From Paracoccaceae bacterium (lineage in GTDB: Bacteria > Pseudomonadota > Alphaproteobacteria > Rhodobacterales > Rhodobacteraceae): DNA of 64,000 nt. Below are positions 52,609 to 64,000 of the stretch, piece after piece; the first letter of the stretch is position 1, and every line of letters begins with the position of its first letter. The stretch covers positions 62,001 to 126,000 of the forward strand of contig JAQWSE010000002.1 in assembly GCA_029243395.1 (NCBI GenBank), read 5' to 3'. The translations under genes were made by a program, and so were the position numbers. Under the pieces are notes generated by a model. It was not told the origin of the DNA and did not search any database. It saw only the letters and a program-made list of their open reading frames with translations.

Positions 52609-54324
52609 TTAGCATCCGGAAAAATCTTGTTGATACTTTGATCGTTCTTCATCAGTTATCTTTGGAAATAAAATTTTTGGAACAGAAATTTCATGTTTAT
52701 TACTAAGATTATGAAGGAAAAGACCGAGGTTTTCAGGGAATTTCTTCAATTTAGTAAACTGGAAATGATCCTGAATCTTTTTACATGTCCCAGGAATGAA
52801 TGGTTCAGAGATTAGTGCATAAAGGTTGATTAGATTTAATGCGAACCTAATAATCATTTTAGATTTTTCAGGGTTTTCCTTAAACACTGACCAGGGAGCA
52901 GCTTCCTGGAGATATTCATTCCCTATTACCCAAATACTTCGAAGTTCATTACACGATTTCCTTATTTCTATCCCCTTCATAAGTTCTATCAAGTGCCCAT
53001 AATGGATTTCTATTTTTCTTATAGTTGTTTTCTCTAATTTTCCGTATTGATTGTTGTCTGGAATTCTATGTCCAAATTTTGATACAGAAAAACTAGAAAC
53101 CCTAGATATAAAATTTCCTAAAATATCTGCTAGATCTTTATTGATTGTGGACTGAAAACTCTCCCAAGTAAAATCAGTATCTGAGTTTTCCGGAGCATTT
53201 GCTAGTAGCCACCAGCGCCAGTAATCAGCTGGATATAGATCTAATGCCTTATCCATAAATATTCCTCGTTTCTCACTTGTAGAGAACTTTCCTCCCTCAT
53301 AAAGTAACCAGTTGAATCCTTTTATGAAGTCTACTTGCTTCCAATTTTCTCCAGATCCGAAAATAGTAGCTGGAAATGAAATTGTGTGGAACGGGATGTT
53401 GTCCTTAGCCATGAATTGAACATAAGAAACTTCTCCAGCTCCTTGGTCAGTTAGCCACCAACGTTTCCAGGAAGATTCTTTCAATTTGTGTTCATCAGAC
53501 CATTCTTTGGTGGCAGCTATATAAGCAATAGGGGCATCGAACCAGACATAAAAAACTTTGTTTTCAAAACCTGGCCAAATAGAGCCATATTTTTTCACAG
53601 GAATCCCCCACGAAAGATCCCTGGTAATAGCTCGATCTTTAAGACCCTCTTTGGCATTTAGCCATTTTTTTGCTATAGATTTTGCTAGTAAGGGCCATTT
53701 TTCTTTTGTATCAAGCCATTTCGTAAGTCTATCTTTAAGCATGCTTTGTTTTAGGAAAAGATGTTTGGTGGTACGAATTTCAAGCGATTTTGAACCTGAA
53801 ATCGTCGATTTTGGATTTATTAAGTCAGTTGGATTTAGCTGCTTAGTACAATTTTCACATTGATCACCACGAGCTTTTTCATACGCGCAAGCTGGACAGG
53901 TTCCAGTAATATACCTATCCGGAAGAAATCGGTTATCATCTAATGAGTAAACTTGTTCTTCTTCTATTTCCTCAATGAAACCATTTTCCCATAACCGTGA
54001 AGCGAAGTGTTGTGTCAAATTGTGGTTTTGTTGACTAGAAGATCGACCAAAATGGTCAAATGAAATATGAAAATGGTCAGCAATTTCTTTTTGTAATGAC
54101 CACATTTCTTTACAAAAATCATCAACAGGAATATTTTTCTCTATGGCAGCTAGTTCAGCAGGAGTTCCATGCTCATCCGTTGCACAAATGAATAGCACTT
54201 CAAAACCTAAGGCTCTCATGAATCTAGCATAGACATCACTAGGAAGCTGGCTACCAATCAAATTCCCTAGGTGTTTGACGCCATTAATATATGGTAGAGC
54301 TGAGGTAATTAGTATTCTTTTCAT
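52609..54324 (-). CDS. metG: Methionyl-tRNA synthetase
   Basis: 571-residue class I synthetase. The HIGH-type motif is HLGN in [16 protein letters not shown] (about residues 12-27), a two-knuckle zinc region with [17 protein letters not shown] (about 146-162) is present, and the KMSKS-type motif reads KFSTS (about 350). The KFSTS variant with an unusually short connecting peptide is seen in several Rhodobacterales MetG. The anticodon-binding domain follows; the C-terminal tRNA-binding (EMAP-like) domain of longer MetG proteins is absent. Start ATG 54324; the next gene on that side is tRNA-Trp on the opposite strand. Confidence 0.96.
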   Translation of the reverse strand: MKRILITSALPYINGVKHLGNLIGSQLPSDVYARFMRALGFEVLFICATDEHGTPAELAAIEKNIPVDDFCKEMWSLQKEIADHFHISFDHFGRSSSQQNHNLTQHFASRLWENGFIEEIEEEQVYSLDDNRFLPDRYITGTCPACAYEKARGDQCENCTKQLNPTDLINPKSTISGSKSLEIRTTKHLFLKQSMLKDRLTKWLDTKEKWPLLAKSIAKKWLNAKEGLKDRAITRDLSWGIPVKKYGSIWPGFENKVFYVWFDAPIAYIAATKEWSDEHKLKESSWKRWWLTDQGAGEVSYVQFMAKDNIPFHTISFPATIFGSGENWKQVDFIKGFNWLLYEGGKFSTSEKRGIFMDKALDLYPADYWRWWLLANAPENSDTDFTWESFQSTINKDLADILGNFISRVSSFSVSKFGHRIPDNNQYGKLEKTTIRKIEIHYGHLIELMKGIEIRKSCNELRSIWVIGNEYLQEAAPWSVFKENPEKSKMIIRFALNLINLYALISEPFIPGTCKKIQDHFQFTKLKKFPENLGLFLHNLSNKHEISVPKILFPKITDEERSKYQQDFSGC

Positions 54325-54528
54325 CTCAAACTCCTATCTAATTTCCGCTACAATCTTGGGGATTTGTATTATTTAAGAATAGTCCTTGTTATCTTTCAAA
54401 TCTAAAATTTTGCAAGCATTTTCGTCCGCTTAGGCAATTTCCTTGGTGTCTTTCTTTGCAATAATGTAATCCTTGATGTTCAAATTTGATATATTTTCAC
54501 CTACCAATAGCACTCACATTCTATTAAC

Positions 54529-54557
54529 TTGCAAATTCTCTCTAAACTCATTAAACA
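54529..54557 (+). promoter_or_regulatory. Candidate promoter for tRNA-Trp/secE
   Basis: TTGCAA (54529-54534) and TAAACA (54552-54557) are 17 bases apart, and the expected transcription start would be 6-8 bases before the tRNA 5' end at 54571. The -10 element matches the consensus poorly, so this is a suggestion only. Confidence 0.3.
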
Positions 54558-54570
54558 AGCTTGGAATTAA

Positions 54571-54646
54571 AGGGGTTTAGCTCAGTTGGTAGAGCATCGG
54601 TCTCCAAAACCGAGGGTCGTGGGTTCGAGTCCCTCAGCCCCTGCCA
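54571..54646 (+). tRNA. tRNA-Trp (anticodon CCA)
   Basis: 76 bases with an encoded CCA end. The acceptor stem AGGGGTT/AGCCCCT pairs with one G-U, the D-arm is GCTC/GAGC, the anticodon loop CTCCAAA holds CCA, and the T-arm GTGGGTTCGAGTCCCTC is normal. It lies 52 bases upstream of secE, the usual alphaproteobacterial position. Confidence 0.96.
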
Positions 54647-54698
54647 AATTAACTATAAGATGTCTGTACAAATCTGGCAATATTTTTGGAGTTTTACT

Positions 54699-54890
54699 AT
54701 GGCCAATCCACTAAAATACGTTCAGCAAGTTCGTAACGAAGTATCGAAAATAGTCTGGCCTACCAGGAAAGAGACAATGACCACAACTTTGATGGTTTTT
54801 GTGATGTCAGCTATAGTGGCTTTGTTTTTCTTTTTAATTGATACTATAACCAGTAATATTTTAGACATTATTTTAAAGTTAGCCTCTTGA
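54699..54890 (+). CDS. secE: Preprotein translocase subunit SecE
   Basis: 63-residue essential clamp of the SecYEG channel. YVQQVRNEVSKIVWPTRKET (about residues 7-26) is the cytoplasmic amphipathic helix characteristic of SecE, followed by one transmembrane helix (about 31-53). ATG 54699 is preceded by TTGGAG at proper spacing; a longer frame would run into the tRNA gene and is wrong. It is followed by nusG after 150 bases. Confidence 0.95.
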   Translation: MANPLKYVQQVRNEVSKIVWPTRKETMTTTLMVFVMSAIVALFFFLIDTITSNILDIILKLAS

Positions 54891-55040
54891 AAAATCAAAG
54901 TAGCGGTTGTATAGCCTAGCCTATTATAATATTCGATTCGCTCCTGGGTTTAGGTACCAGAAGTCTTGTTTGGTAACATGACTTATTTAAATAGAAATCA
55001 GATAGGTCATGTGGGGTTGTGGCTGTGAGGTATTTGGGTA

Positions 55041-55574
55041 ATGGCAATGCGTTGGTATTCCATCAGTGTGCTTTCTAACTTTGAGAAGAGAGTAGCCGAA
55101 AATATAAAAGAGGCCATAGTGCAGAATTCTCTTGAAAATGAGATAGAGCAGGTGCTTGTTCCCACTGAAGAGGTGCTTGAGGTGCGGAGGGGAAAAAAGG
55201 TCCAATCGGAGAGACGTTTCATGCCGGGATATGTATTAGTTAGGATGAACATGACTGATAAGAGTTACCATTTGATTAAGGATACTAATAGGGTAACTGG
55301 ATTCCTTGGACAACAAGGAAAACCTATGCCGTTGAATGATTCAGAAGTGGCAAGAATTTTGAATCAAGTGGAGGAAGGAACAGAGAAACCACGTGCTTTG
55401 ATCACCTACGAGACGGGTGAACGAGTTAACGTGGTCGACGGACCTTTTGAGGGGTTTACTGGTTTAGTGGAAGAAGTCGATGAAGTAAATAATAGGCTGA
55501 AGGTGTCAGTTTCAATCTTTGGTAGGGCAACACCAGTAGAGTTGGAGTATTCTCAGGTTCAAAAGCAAACTTGA
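55041..55574 (+). CDS. nusG: Transcription termination/antitermination protein NusG
   Basis: 177 residues. The N-terminal NGN domain starts RWYSISVLSNFEKRV and contains RFMPGYVLVRMNM; the C-terminal KOW domain has GERVNVVDGPFEGFTGLVEEVD. NusG binds RNA polymerase and links it to Rho or to the ribosome. GAGG lies about 10 bases before ATG 55041; ATG 55047 is possible. It is followed by rplK. Confidence 0.97.
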   Translation: MAMRWYSISVLSNFEKRVAENIKEAIVQNSLENEIEQVLVPTEEVLEVRRGKKVQSERRFMPGYVLVRMNMTDKSYHLIKDTNRVTGFLGQQGKPMPLNDSEVARILNQVEEGTEKPRALITYETGERVNVVDGPFEGFTGLVEEVDEVNNRLKVSVSIFGRATPVELEYSQVQKQT

Positions 55575-55626
55575 TATCTGATTAGGAATTGCAGCATTAA
55601 TAGGAATTAGAATTTAGGAATAAAAC

Positions 55627-56055
55627 ATGGCAAAAAAAGTAGCAGGGGAGCTGAAATTACAAATACCTGCAGGGAAAGCAAATCCATCGCCACCTGTTGG
55701 GCCAGCACTCGGGCAGCGTGGTTTAAATATTATGGAGTTTTGCAAGGCCTTTAATGCAAAGACGCAAGAGGTAGAACCAGGAGCACCTTGTCCTACAATA
55801 ATAACCTATTATGTTGACAAATCTTTTTCTATGGACATAAAAACTCCGCCTGCATCTTTTTTTCTAAAAAAGGCAGCAAAGATTAAATCAGGAGCGCAAA
55901 TGACTGGAAAGGAAACTGTAGCTAGCGTATCTTCTCGACAAATAAGAGAGATTGCTGAAGCAAAAATGCAGGATTTGAATGCAAACGATTTGGATGGTGC
56001 CATGAAAGTGATAATGGGATCTGCTAGGTCAATGGGGATAGAAGTAAAGGATTAA
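55627..56055 (+). CDS. rplK: 50S ribosomal protein L11
   Basis: 142-residue protein of the ribosomal GTPase centre. [21 protein letters not shown] (key: [17 protein letters not shown]) near the N-terminus and [12 protein letters not shown] at the C-terminus are L11 signatures. AGGAATAAAAC precedes the ATG. It is followed immediately by rplA. Confidence 0.97.
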   Translation: MAKKVAGELKLQIPAGKANPSPPVGPALGQRGLNIMEFCKAFNAKTQEVEPGAPCPTIITYYVDKSFSMDIKTPPASFFLKKAAKIKSGAQMTGKETVASVSSRQIREIAEAKMQDLNANDLDGAMKVIMGSARSMGIEVKD

Positions 56056-56056
56056 C

Positions 56057-56746
56057 GTGGTGCCAAAGCAAAGTAAAAAAAGGACTGAGCAAGAGAAAGT
56101 GTTTGGAGATAAGGTTTCTTTGCCCGCTGAAGATGCTATAGACTTGGTAAAGTCTTCTGCCAGTGCCAAATTTGACGAAACAGTCGATGTGGCAGTTAAT
56201 TTGGGCGTTGACCCTAGGCATGCAGATCAAGTTGTCAGAGGTGTGTGTTCTTTGCCCAATGGTACTGGTAAGTCAATACGAGTAGCTGTCTTTGCTAGAG
56301 GAGAGAAGGCGGAGGCTGCAAAAGAAGCTGGTGCTGAGATTGTTGGAGCAGAAGATTTGATGGAAAGTATACAAGCAGGTAATCTGAATTTTGATAGGTG
56401 CATAGCTACTCCAGACATGATGCCGTTAGTAGGTCGCCTAGGGAAAATTTTGGGACCAAGAAATTTGATGCCGAATCCCAAATTGGGTACTGTGACGCCT
56501 GAAGTAGCTCAAGCTGTAGCAGCTGCAAAAGGTGGAGAAGTTCAGTTCAAGGCTGAGAAGGCTGGTGTTATACATGCTGGTATTGGCAAAGTATCTTTTG
56601 AAAAAGAAAAGCTAGTAGAAAATTACAACGCTTTTATGAATGCACTAAATAAGGCAAGACCATCTGGTGCCAAGGGAATATTTGTTAAGAAAGTTTCAAT
56701 ATCTTCAACTATGGGTAAATCAATGGTGATTCAAAACGAAGCTTAG
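56057..56746 (+). CDS. rplA: 50S ribosomal protein L1
   Basis: 229-residue protein that forms the L1 stalk at the E site and often represses its own rplKA m[41 protein letters not shown] and [20 protein letters not shown] are L1 blocks (each abbreviated by key residues). Start is GTG 56057 or the adjacent GTG 56060, one base after the rplK stop. Confidence 0.96.
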   Translation: MVPKQSKKRTEQEKVFGDKVSLPAEDAIDLVKSSASAKFDETVDVAVNLGVDPRHADQVVRGVCSLPNGTGKSIRVAVFARGEKAEAAKEAGAEIVGAEDLMESIQAGNLNFDRCIATPDMMPLVGRLGKILGPRNLMPNPKLGTVTPEVAQAVAAAKGGEVQFKAEKAGVIHAGIGKVSFEKEKLVENYNAFMNALNKARPSGAKGIFVKKVSISSTMGKSMVIQNEA

Positions 56747-56981
56747 TGAATTTGAGGTTCCCTTGCTTGAGGGGAAATGCTTGGCTTTATGGAGTTGAGC
56801 ACAGACTGTCCGAGATGGTGGGCTCTCTTTGAGATTAAGACCTGCCTTAGATAGGAGCACTAGAAAGTTGGTTTTATTTTAAATTTGACCGATCTTGTTG
56901 GGGTCCCGGACATAGTAGTGGGTCAATAGCTTTTGACCTGAAATCAATAGGGTTAAACCCTTCAATATTTGGAGTAGGAGC
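56747..56981 (+). promoter_or_regulatory. rplJ leader with hairpins (likely L10/L7-L12 autoregulatory region)
   Basis: 235 bases without a gene between rplA and rplJ. Visible pairings are TTCCC/GGGAA near 56758-56775, GGTCAA/TTGACC with a 6-base loop near 56922-56940, and AGGGTTAAACCCT near 56949-56961, plus a TGTCCGAGATGGTGGGC segment like those in other rplJ leaders. Known bacteria regulate rplJL by L10-(L12)4 binding to such a leader. No T-tract terminator is seen. Confidence 0.6.
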
Positions 56982-57497
56982 TTGAATAGAGAACAAAAAG
57001 AAATAGTTGTGAAAGAATTGGGTCAAATCTTTTCAGAATCAGGAGTTGTGGTAGTTGCGCACTATTCTGGTTTGACGGTATCTGACATGTCTCAACTAAG
57101 AATTCAAATGAGGAATTCTGGTTCGGGCGTGAAGGTAGCTAAGAACAGATTATCAAAGATTGCTTTGGACGGTAAACCAAATGCTGGACTAATAGATTTC
57201 TTGCAAGGTCAGACAGTTCTTTTATTTTCTGAAGATCCTTTAGCAGCCATTAAGGTAGCAGTAAAGTTTTCTGAGGAGAATGAGAAGTTAAGTATTCTTG
57301 GGGGTTCAATGGGTGAGGAAATATTGAATCTTGAAGGTATTAAGAACCTGTCTAAGATGCCTTCTAGGGAAGAACTTATTGACACTATTGCTGGTTGCAT
57401 TGGAGTTCCAGCTTCTGAGTTGACCCAATATATAGTATCTCCAGGCAATTCTATTGCAGGCATAGTTTCTGCTATAGAGGAAAAAAAGGCAGCCTGA
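56982..57497 (+). CDS. rplJ: 50S ribosomal protein L10
   Basis: 171-residue base of the L7/L12 stalk. VVAHYSGLTVSDMSQLR and the VKVAKNRLSKIAL block are typical L10, with a flexible C-terminal helix for L7/L12 binding. Start is TTG 56982 with GGAG 5 bases upstream, an uncommon start for a ribosomal protein. It follows a structured 235-base leader and precedes rplL. Confidence 0.96.
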   Translation: MNREQKEIVVKELGQIFSESGVVVVAHYSGLTVSDMSQLRIQMRNSGSGVKVAKNRLSKIALDGKPNAGLIDFLQGQTVLLFSEDPLAAIKVAVKFSEENEKLSILGGSMGEEILNLEGIKNLSKMPSREELIDTIAGCIGVPASELTQYIVSPGNSIAGIVSAIEEKKAA

Positions 57498-57584
57498 GGA
57501 TCTAAGTTTAGCGGGATTTGATCAAAGAAGAACTTGTAAACAAATAAAATTGAAACTGATTAATTAAGATGAATGGAAATTATT

Positions 57585-57971
57585 ATGGCGGATGTAAAAA
57601 AATTAGCGGAAGAAATTGTTGGATTAACTCTACTTGAAGCAGTTGAATTAAAGAAAGTGCTGAAAGATGAATATGGTATTGAGGCCGCTACGGGTGGAAC
57701 AGTGATGATGGCTGGCCCAGCTGGAGGTGCGGGTGATAGCGAGGGTAATTCAGATGAAAAGACAGAGTTTGATGTCATTCTAAAATCAGCTGGGGAGAAG
57801 AAGATTAATGTAATCAAAGAAGTTCGTACAATTACGGGATTAGGTTTGAAGGAGGCAAAAGATTTGGTAGAAGCGGGTGGAAAAGCAGTTAAAGAAGCTG
57901 TCTCAAAGGATGAAGCTGAAAAAATCAAAGCTCAGTTAGAAGAGGCAGGAGCAGAGGTTGAACTCAAGTAA
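57585..57971 (+). CDS. rplL: 50S ribosomal protein L7/L12
   Basis: About 128 residues. The N-terminal dimerisation helix ([23 protein letters not shown]), an Ala/Gly-rich hinge and the C-terminal domain with [24 protein letters not shown] (key residues given) that recruits translation factors are normal. ATG 57585 gives MADVKKL, the standard start; an in-frame ATG at 57573 is less likely. Confidence 0.96.
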   Translation: MADVKKLAEEIVGLTLLEAVELKKVLKDEYGIEAATGGTVMMAGPAGGAGDSEGNSDEKTEFDVILKSAGEKKINVIKEVRTITGLGLKEAKDLVEAGGKAVKEAVSKDEAEKIKAQLEEAGAEVELK

Positions 57972-57982
57972 TATTTAGCTAT

Positions 57983-58034
57983 TTATGTTTTGCTAGCCGG
58001 TGCTGCACTGTAGTACCGGGAGCAAATAGCATAA
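57983..58034 (+). promoter_or_regulatory. Strong hairpin in the rplL-rpoB spacer
   Basis: The inner stem CCGGTGCTGC/GTAGTACCGG (57997-58006 with 58010-58019) has ten pairs, two of them G-U, closing a 3-base loop. It is extended by TTTGCT/AGCAAA (57989-57994 with 58021-58026) and TTATG/CATAA (57983-57987 with 58030-58034) after small bulges. No poly-T follows, so it fits an RNase III processing site or attenuator better than a simple terminator. Confidence 0.7.
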
Positions 58035-58143
58035 GTTAATGATTTAAATTGATAACAAGTAAATTGGTTATCTAAGTCATCATAATTTAACTATAGAGCC
58101 TAAAGCAATTATGCATTTAGGTTCGGGACAAGCAGAGGTGAGA

Positions 58144-61100
58144 ATGATCAGCGCTCAAATCAACCAAAAGCGAATCAGAAAATATTATGGCAAGATACGG
58201 GAAGTTGCGGATATGCCCAATCTTATAGAAGTACAGCGTTCTTCTTATGATGTTTTTCTAAAATCTGGCGTTGATAATTCACCCCTTGATAGTGAAGGTA
58301 TAAGGGGTGTTTTTCAATCCGTTTTTCCAATAAAAGATTTTAATGAGACATCTATTCTTGAGTTTGTTAGTTATGAGCTCGAACCACCAAAATACGATGT
58401 TGAAGAATGTCAACAGAGAGATATGACCTTCAGTGCTCCTTTAAAGGTAACACTCAGATTAGTTGTTTTTGATATAGATGAAAGTACAGGTGCTAAGTCT
58501 GTTAAAGGGATCAAGGAGCAGGATGTTTATATGGGAGATATACCACTTATGACTCCGAACGGCACCTTTGTGGTCAATGGAACAGAAAGAGTGGTGGTCT
58601 CCCAGATGCATCGATCACCTGGTGTGTTTTTTGACAATGATAGAGGAAAAACACATTCTTCTGGGAAAATATTATTTACCAGTAGGATAATTCCATATCG
58701 AGGTTCTTGGCTTGATTTCGAATTTGATGCCAAAGATCTGGTTTTTGTCAGAATAGATAGAAGAAGAAAATTACCTGTGACAACCATGTTATATGCTTTG
58801 GGCATGACCCAGGAGGATATATGTGAGTCTTACTATAATAAAGTAATTTATAAAAATGTCCCAAAGAAGGGATGGACCTGTCCTTTTTTTCCAGAACGGA
58901 TTAGAGGAATTAAGCCGGCATTTGATATCGTTGAAGCTAATTCAGGGGAAATTATAGCCGAAGCGGGTAAGAAAGTTACTCCCCGATTAGTCAAAAAATT
59001 GTTGGATCAGGCAGATGCTATTCAAATATGTGTACCATTCGAAAATCTGATTGGTCGGTATGCTGCCGTGGACATGATCAATGAAAAAACTGGAGAAATT
59101 TGGGTCGAGGCTGGCGAAGAGCTGACATGGGAAATAAATGAAAAAACTGGTGAGATCGTAGGAGGAACACTTTTCAAGTTAGTGGAGAATGGTGTGAATG
59201 AAATACCTACTTTGGATATAGATAATGTTAATATTGGGCCATACATAAGAAACACTATGGCCTCTGATAAGAACTTTAATAGTGAAATGGCGTTGGTAGA
59301 TATCTATAGAGTAATGAGACCGGGAGAACCACCTACTTTGGATGCTGCTATTAATTTGTTTGATTCCTTATTTTTTGATTCTGAGAGATATGATTTGTCA
59401 GCAGTTGGTCGTGTGAAATTAAATATGCGGTTGGATTTAGATGCTGTAGATACGCAAAGAACACTAAGAAAAGAAGATATAATTGCTGTAATTAGAGGTT
59501 TAGTCGAGCTAAGAGATGGTAGAGGTGAGACTGACGATATTGATCACTTAGGTAACAGAAGAGTGAGATCTGTTGGTGAACTAATGGAAAATCAATACAG
59601 ATTAGGGCTCCTCAGAATGGAAAGAGCTATTAGAGAGAGAATGACCTCAGTTGAAATTGACACGGTGATGCCACAAGATCTCATCAATGCAAAACCGGTA
59701 GCAGCGTCTGTGAGGGAGTTTTTTGGATCAAGTCAACTATCGCAATTTATGGACCAGACTAATCCGTTGTCAGAAGTTACACATAAAAGGAGGCTTTCGG
59801 CCCTTGGTCCAGGGGGGTTAACTCGCGATAGGGCTGGATTTGAAGTGCGTGATGTACACCCCACCCATTATGGTAGAGTTTGTCCAATAGAGACTCCGGA
59901 AGGTCCAAACATAGGCTTAATCAACTCATTAGCATCGTTTGCGAGAGTAAATAAGTACGGTTTTATAGAAACACCTTATAGAAAGGTGAAGGAAGCCAAG
60001 GTGACTGATGAGGTTATATATATGTCAGCAACGGAGGAAATGAAATATACGATTGCGCAGGCTAATGCTCGTCTGGACGAAAACGGAAAATTTATCAATG
60101 ATTTAGTTTCCACTCGTAAGTCTGGCGAATATATGCTGAATCCGCGAGAATCAGTTGAATTAATAGATGTAAGTCCAAAACAGCTTGTTTCGGTGGCAGC
60201 ATCACTCATTCCATTCCTTGAAAATGATGATGCGAATAGAGCTTTAATGGGTTCTAATATGCAAAGACAGGCAGTTCCTTTATTGAAAGCAGAAGCACCA
60301 TTTGTTGGTACTGGAATGGAAAGCGTTGTTGCAAGAGATTCTGGAGCTTCAATTATGGCTAGAAGAGGTGGAGTTATAGACCAGATAGATGCCATGAGAA
60401 TAGTAATTAGAGTTAGTGGAGCTTTAGCTCCGGGTGATCCAGGTGTCGATATTTACAGACTTAGGAAATTTCAGAGGTCGAATCAAAATACGTGCATCAA
60501 TCAGAAACCTCTGGTCAAAGTGGGGGATGTAATTGCCGAGGGTGAAGTGATAGCTGATGGCCCGTGCACTGACATGGGTGAATTAGCTCTTGGTAAGAAC
60601 GTTTTGGTGGCATTCATGCCATGGAATGGTTACAACTACGAAGATAGCATTCTAATCTCTGAGAGAATTGTCAGGGATGATGTTTTTACTTCTATCCATA
60701 TTGAAGAATATGAGATCTCTGCAAGAGATACTAAGCTTGGTCCAGAGGAGATAACAAGAGACATTCCTAATGTTGGTGAAGAAGCTCTTCGAAATCTTGA
60801 TGAAGCTGGGATTGTATATATAGGTGCTGAAGTTGGGCCAAATGCTATTCTAGTAGGTAAAATTACTCCAAAGGGTGAAAGCCCAATGACTCCAGAGGAA
60901 AAACTGCTGAGAGCAATTTTTGGTGAAAAAGCGTCTGATGTGAGGGATACATCTTTGAGAATGAGTCCGGGCGATCACGGTACTGTAGTAGAGGTGCGTG
61001 TTTTCAATAGGCATGGTATCGAGAAAGATGAAAGAGCTATACAGATCGAAAGAGAAGAAATAGAGCGGTTAAGCAGGGATAGAGATGATGAACTCGTCAT

Positions 61101-62283
61101 TTTAGAGAGAAACATTTATGCAAGGCTAAAAAATCTTTTGCTGGACCAATCAGTTATAAAAGGACCAGGATCAGTCAAGGCTGGAACACAATTGTCTGAG
61201 GAAGTCCTAGGAGATCTGTCAAGAGGTCAATGGTGGCAAATTGTTATTGAAGATGAGAATAAAATTTCTCAGATTGCAGCTTTGAACGAACAGTTTGAAA
61301 TACAAAAAAAGGCTCTTGAAAACAGATTTAGTGATAAAGTGGATAAAGTGAGGCGGGGTGACGATCTCCTTCCTGGTGTTATGAAGATGGTAAAGGTCTT
61401 CGTTGCTGTTAAGCGTAAATTACAGCCAGGTGATAAAATGGCAGGAAGGCATGGCAACAAAGGTGTGATTTCGAGGGTGGTTCCTATTGAAGACATGCCG
61501 TTTCTAGAAGATGGAACGGCTGTTGATGTGGTCCTTAATCCTTTGGGTGTGCCTAGTCGAATGAATGTAGGTCAGATTTTGGAAACTCACATGGGGTGGG
61601 CATCCCATAATTTAGGCAAGATAGTGGGTAATGCGCTTGATGAATATAAGAAATCTGGCGAATTATTGAATTTAAAGGGAGCTATGGAAACTGCTTATGG
61701 AACAGACTTCTACAAACAGACATTTTCAAATATGAAAGAAGATCAGATTTTAGAAGCAGCTAGTAATGTAGTCGGAGGAGTGCCAGTAGCAACACCTGTT
61801 TTTGATGGTGCTAAGGAGGTAAATGTTAATGATGCATTACTTAGGGCGGGATTAGACGCATCAGGTCAATCTACTGTTTATGATGGGCGTACGGGAGAAA
61901 AATTTGCTAGACCTGTAACCATAGGAATGAAATATATATTAAAGCTACATCATCTAGTGGATGAAAAGATACATGCAAGATCCACTGGTCCTTATAGTTT
62001 GGTGACTCAACAGCCTCTTGGAGGAAAAGCCCAATTCGGTGGTCAAAGATTTGGTGAAATGGAAGTCTGGGCGCTGGAAGCTTATGGTGCTGCATATACA
62101 TTACAGGAAATGTTGACGGTTAAATCCGATGATGTAGCAGGACGTACTAAAGTCTATGAAAGTATCGTTAAGGGTGAAGATGATTTTGAAGCTGGTGTCC
62201 CAGAGTCTTTTAATGTTCTTGTAAAGGAGATTCGATCACTTGGCTTAAGTGTTGATTTACTTGATCGAGAGGTGGATGGGTAA
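58144..62283 (+). CDS. rpoB: DNA-directed RNA polymerase subunit beta
   Basis: About 1379 residues. The rifampicin region is complete ([33 protein letters not shown], given by key [12 protein letters not shown]), as are [12 protein letters not shown], the [17 protein letters not shown] segment and the C-terminal [19 protein letters not shown] with [22 protein letters not shown] 58144 (GAGGTGAG upstream) is preferred to ATG 58111. The likely rifampicin-site residues look wild type (D and H and S positions in [17 protein letters not shown]). Confidence 0.97.
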   Translation: MISAQINQKRIRKYYGKIREVADMPNLIEVQRSSYDVFLKSGVDNSPLDSEGIRGVFQSVFPIKDFNETSILEFVSYELEPPKYDVEECQQRDMTFSAPLKVTLRLVVFDIDESTGAKSVKGIKEQDVYMGDIPLMTPNGTFVVNGTERVVVSQMHRSPGVFFDNDRGKTHSSGKILFTSRIIPYRGSWLDFEFDAKDLVFVRIDRRRKLPVTTMLYALGMTQEDICESYYNKVIYKNVPKKGWTCPFFPERIRGIKPAFDIVEANSGEIIAEAGKKVTPRLVKKLLDQADAIQICVPFENLIGRYAAVDMINEKTGEIWVEAGEELTWEINEKTGEIVGGTLFKLVENGVNEIPTLDIDNVNIGPYIRNTMASDKNFNSEMALVDIYRVMRPGEPPTLDAAINLFDSLFFDSERYDLSAVGRVKLNMRLDLDAVDTQRTLRKEDIIAVIRGLVELRDGRGETDDIDHLGNRRVRSVGELMENQYRLGLLRMERAIRERMTSVEIDTVMPQDLINAKPVAASVREFFGSSQLSQFMDQTNPLSEVTHKRRLSALGPGGLTRDRAGFEVRDVHPTHYGRVCPIETPEGPNIGLINSLASFARVNKYGFIETPYRKVKEAKVTDEVIYMSATEEMKYTIAQANARLDENGKFINDLVSTRKSGEYMLNPRESVELIDVSPKQLVSVAASLIPFLENDDANRALMGSNMQRQAVPLLKAEAPFVGTGMESVVARDSGASIMARRGGVIDQIDAMRIVIRVSGALAPGDPGVDIYRLRKFQRSNQNTCINQKPLVKVGDVIAEGEVIADGPCTDMGELALGKNVLVAFMPWNGYNYEDSILISERIVRDDVFTSIHIEEYEISARDTKLGPEEITRDIPNVGEEALRNLDEAGIVYIGAEVGPNAILVGKITPKGESPMTPEEKLLRAIFGEKASDVRDTSLRMSPGDHGTVVEVRVFNRHGIEKDERAIQIEREEIERLSRDRDDELVILERNIYARLKNLLLDQSVIKGPGSVKAGTQLSEEVLGDLSRGQWWQIVIEDENKISQIAALNEQFEIQKKALENRFSDKVDKVRRGDDLLPGVMKMVKVFVAVKRKLQPGDKMAGRHGNKGVISRVVPIEDMPFLEDGTAVDVVLNPLGVPSRMNVGQILETHMGWASHNLGKIVGNALDEYKKSGELLNLKGAMETAYGTDFYKQTFSNMKEDQILEAASNVVGGVPVATPVFDGAKEVNVNDALLRAGLDASGQSTVYDGRTGEKFARPVTIGMKYILKLHHLVDEKIHARSTGPYSLVTQQPLGGKAQFGGQRFGEMEVWALEAYGAAYTLQEMLTVKSDDVAGRTKVYESIVKGEDDFEAGVPESFNVLVKEIRSLGLSVDLLDREVDG

Positions 62284-62346
62284 TCAGCATCAATCGTTAC
62301 AAAAAAATGGCACTTCAGTAAATATTTAATCAATTAGGATCAGTAA

Positions 62347-64000
<1,654 letters not shown>

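Overview
The window is a 64 kb piece of an AT-rich bacterial chromosome carrying almost only housekeeping genes, tightly packed on both strands. It looks like a free-living, aerobic alphaproteobacterium, most likely a low-GC marine relative of the Rhodobacterales. Reasons: both alphaproteobacterial cell-cycle regulators GcrA and TrcR (DUF1013) are present; there is an aa3 oxidase set with CtaB, a CoxF-like peptide, CtaG, subunit III, SURF1 and then thrC; a COQ9 homologue and a DmdC-type acyl-CoA dehydrogenase are present; MetG is of the KFSTS type; and the order gcrA-argD-argF is familiar from roseobacters. The lineage is inferred from remembered family resemblance, not from a database search.

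Layout. 1-2.2 kb: pyrB (cut by the left edge), a degenerate uracil-DNA-glycosylase-like gene and moaB. 2.3-7.2 kb: a two-gene RND efflux system. 7.2-14.8 kb: a lone DsbD N-domain protein, YqgE, threonylcarbamoyl-AMP synthase, a DmdC-like dehydrogenase with a metallo-beta-lactamase-fold partner, aa3 oxidase subunit IV, S21, COQ9 and TrcR. 14.9-23.3 kb, mostly minus strand: an SDR with lost catalytic residues, an RsmC-like methyltransferase, ClpS, a D,D-carboxypeptidase (plus strand), and the translation cluster ffh - chorismate mutase - rpsP - rimM - trmD - rplS - rpmE. 23.5-31.8 kb: trhO, zapE, then tldD-topA-rnr. 31.9-40.8 kb: the cytochrome oxidase assembly operon running into thrC, an M16 protease, an acetyltransferase and an FAD-linked oxidase. 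40.9-49.2 kb: a frameshifted flavin reductase, a GNAT, ptsP-lysC, DUF1178, gcrA, argD-argF. 49.2-52.6 kb: a small folate/cobalamin group, tRNA-Leu, a tyrosine-recombinase remnant and a DUF2177 membrane protein. 52.6-64 kb: metG, tRNA-Trp, then secE-nusG-rplKAJL-rpoBC (rpoC cut by the right edge).

Most of the window is ordinary core genome. I did not find a new defence, secretion, biosynthetic or mobile system. The points worth a second look are local: a flavin reductase broken by two single-base deletions, two enzyme-family genes that have lost catalytic motifs (UDG-like and SDR), an S16 protein with a 13-residue tandem-repeat tail, a perfect 13-bp hairpin inside the tsaC coding region, a strong hairpin between rplL and rpoB, a possible leaderless argD transcript, an integrase remnant beside tRNA-Leu, and frequent use of TTG start codons, including in ribosomal protein genes.
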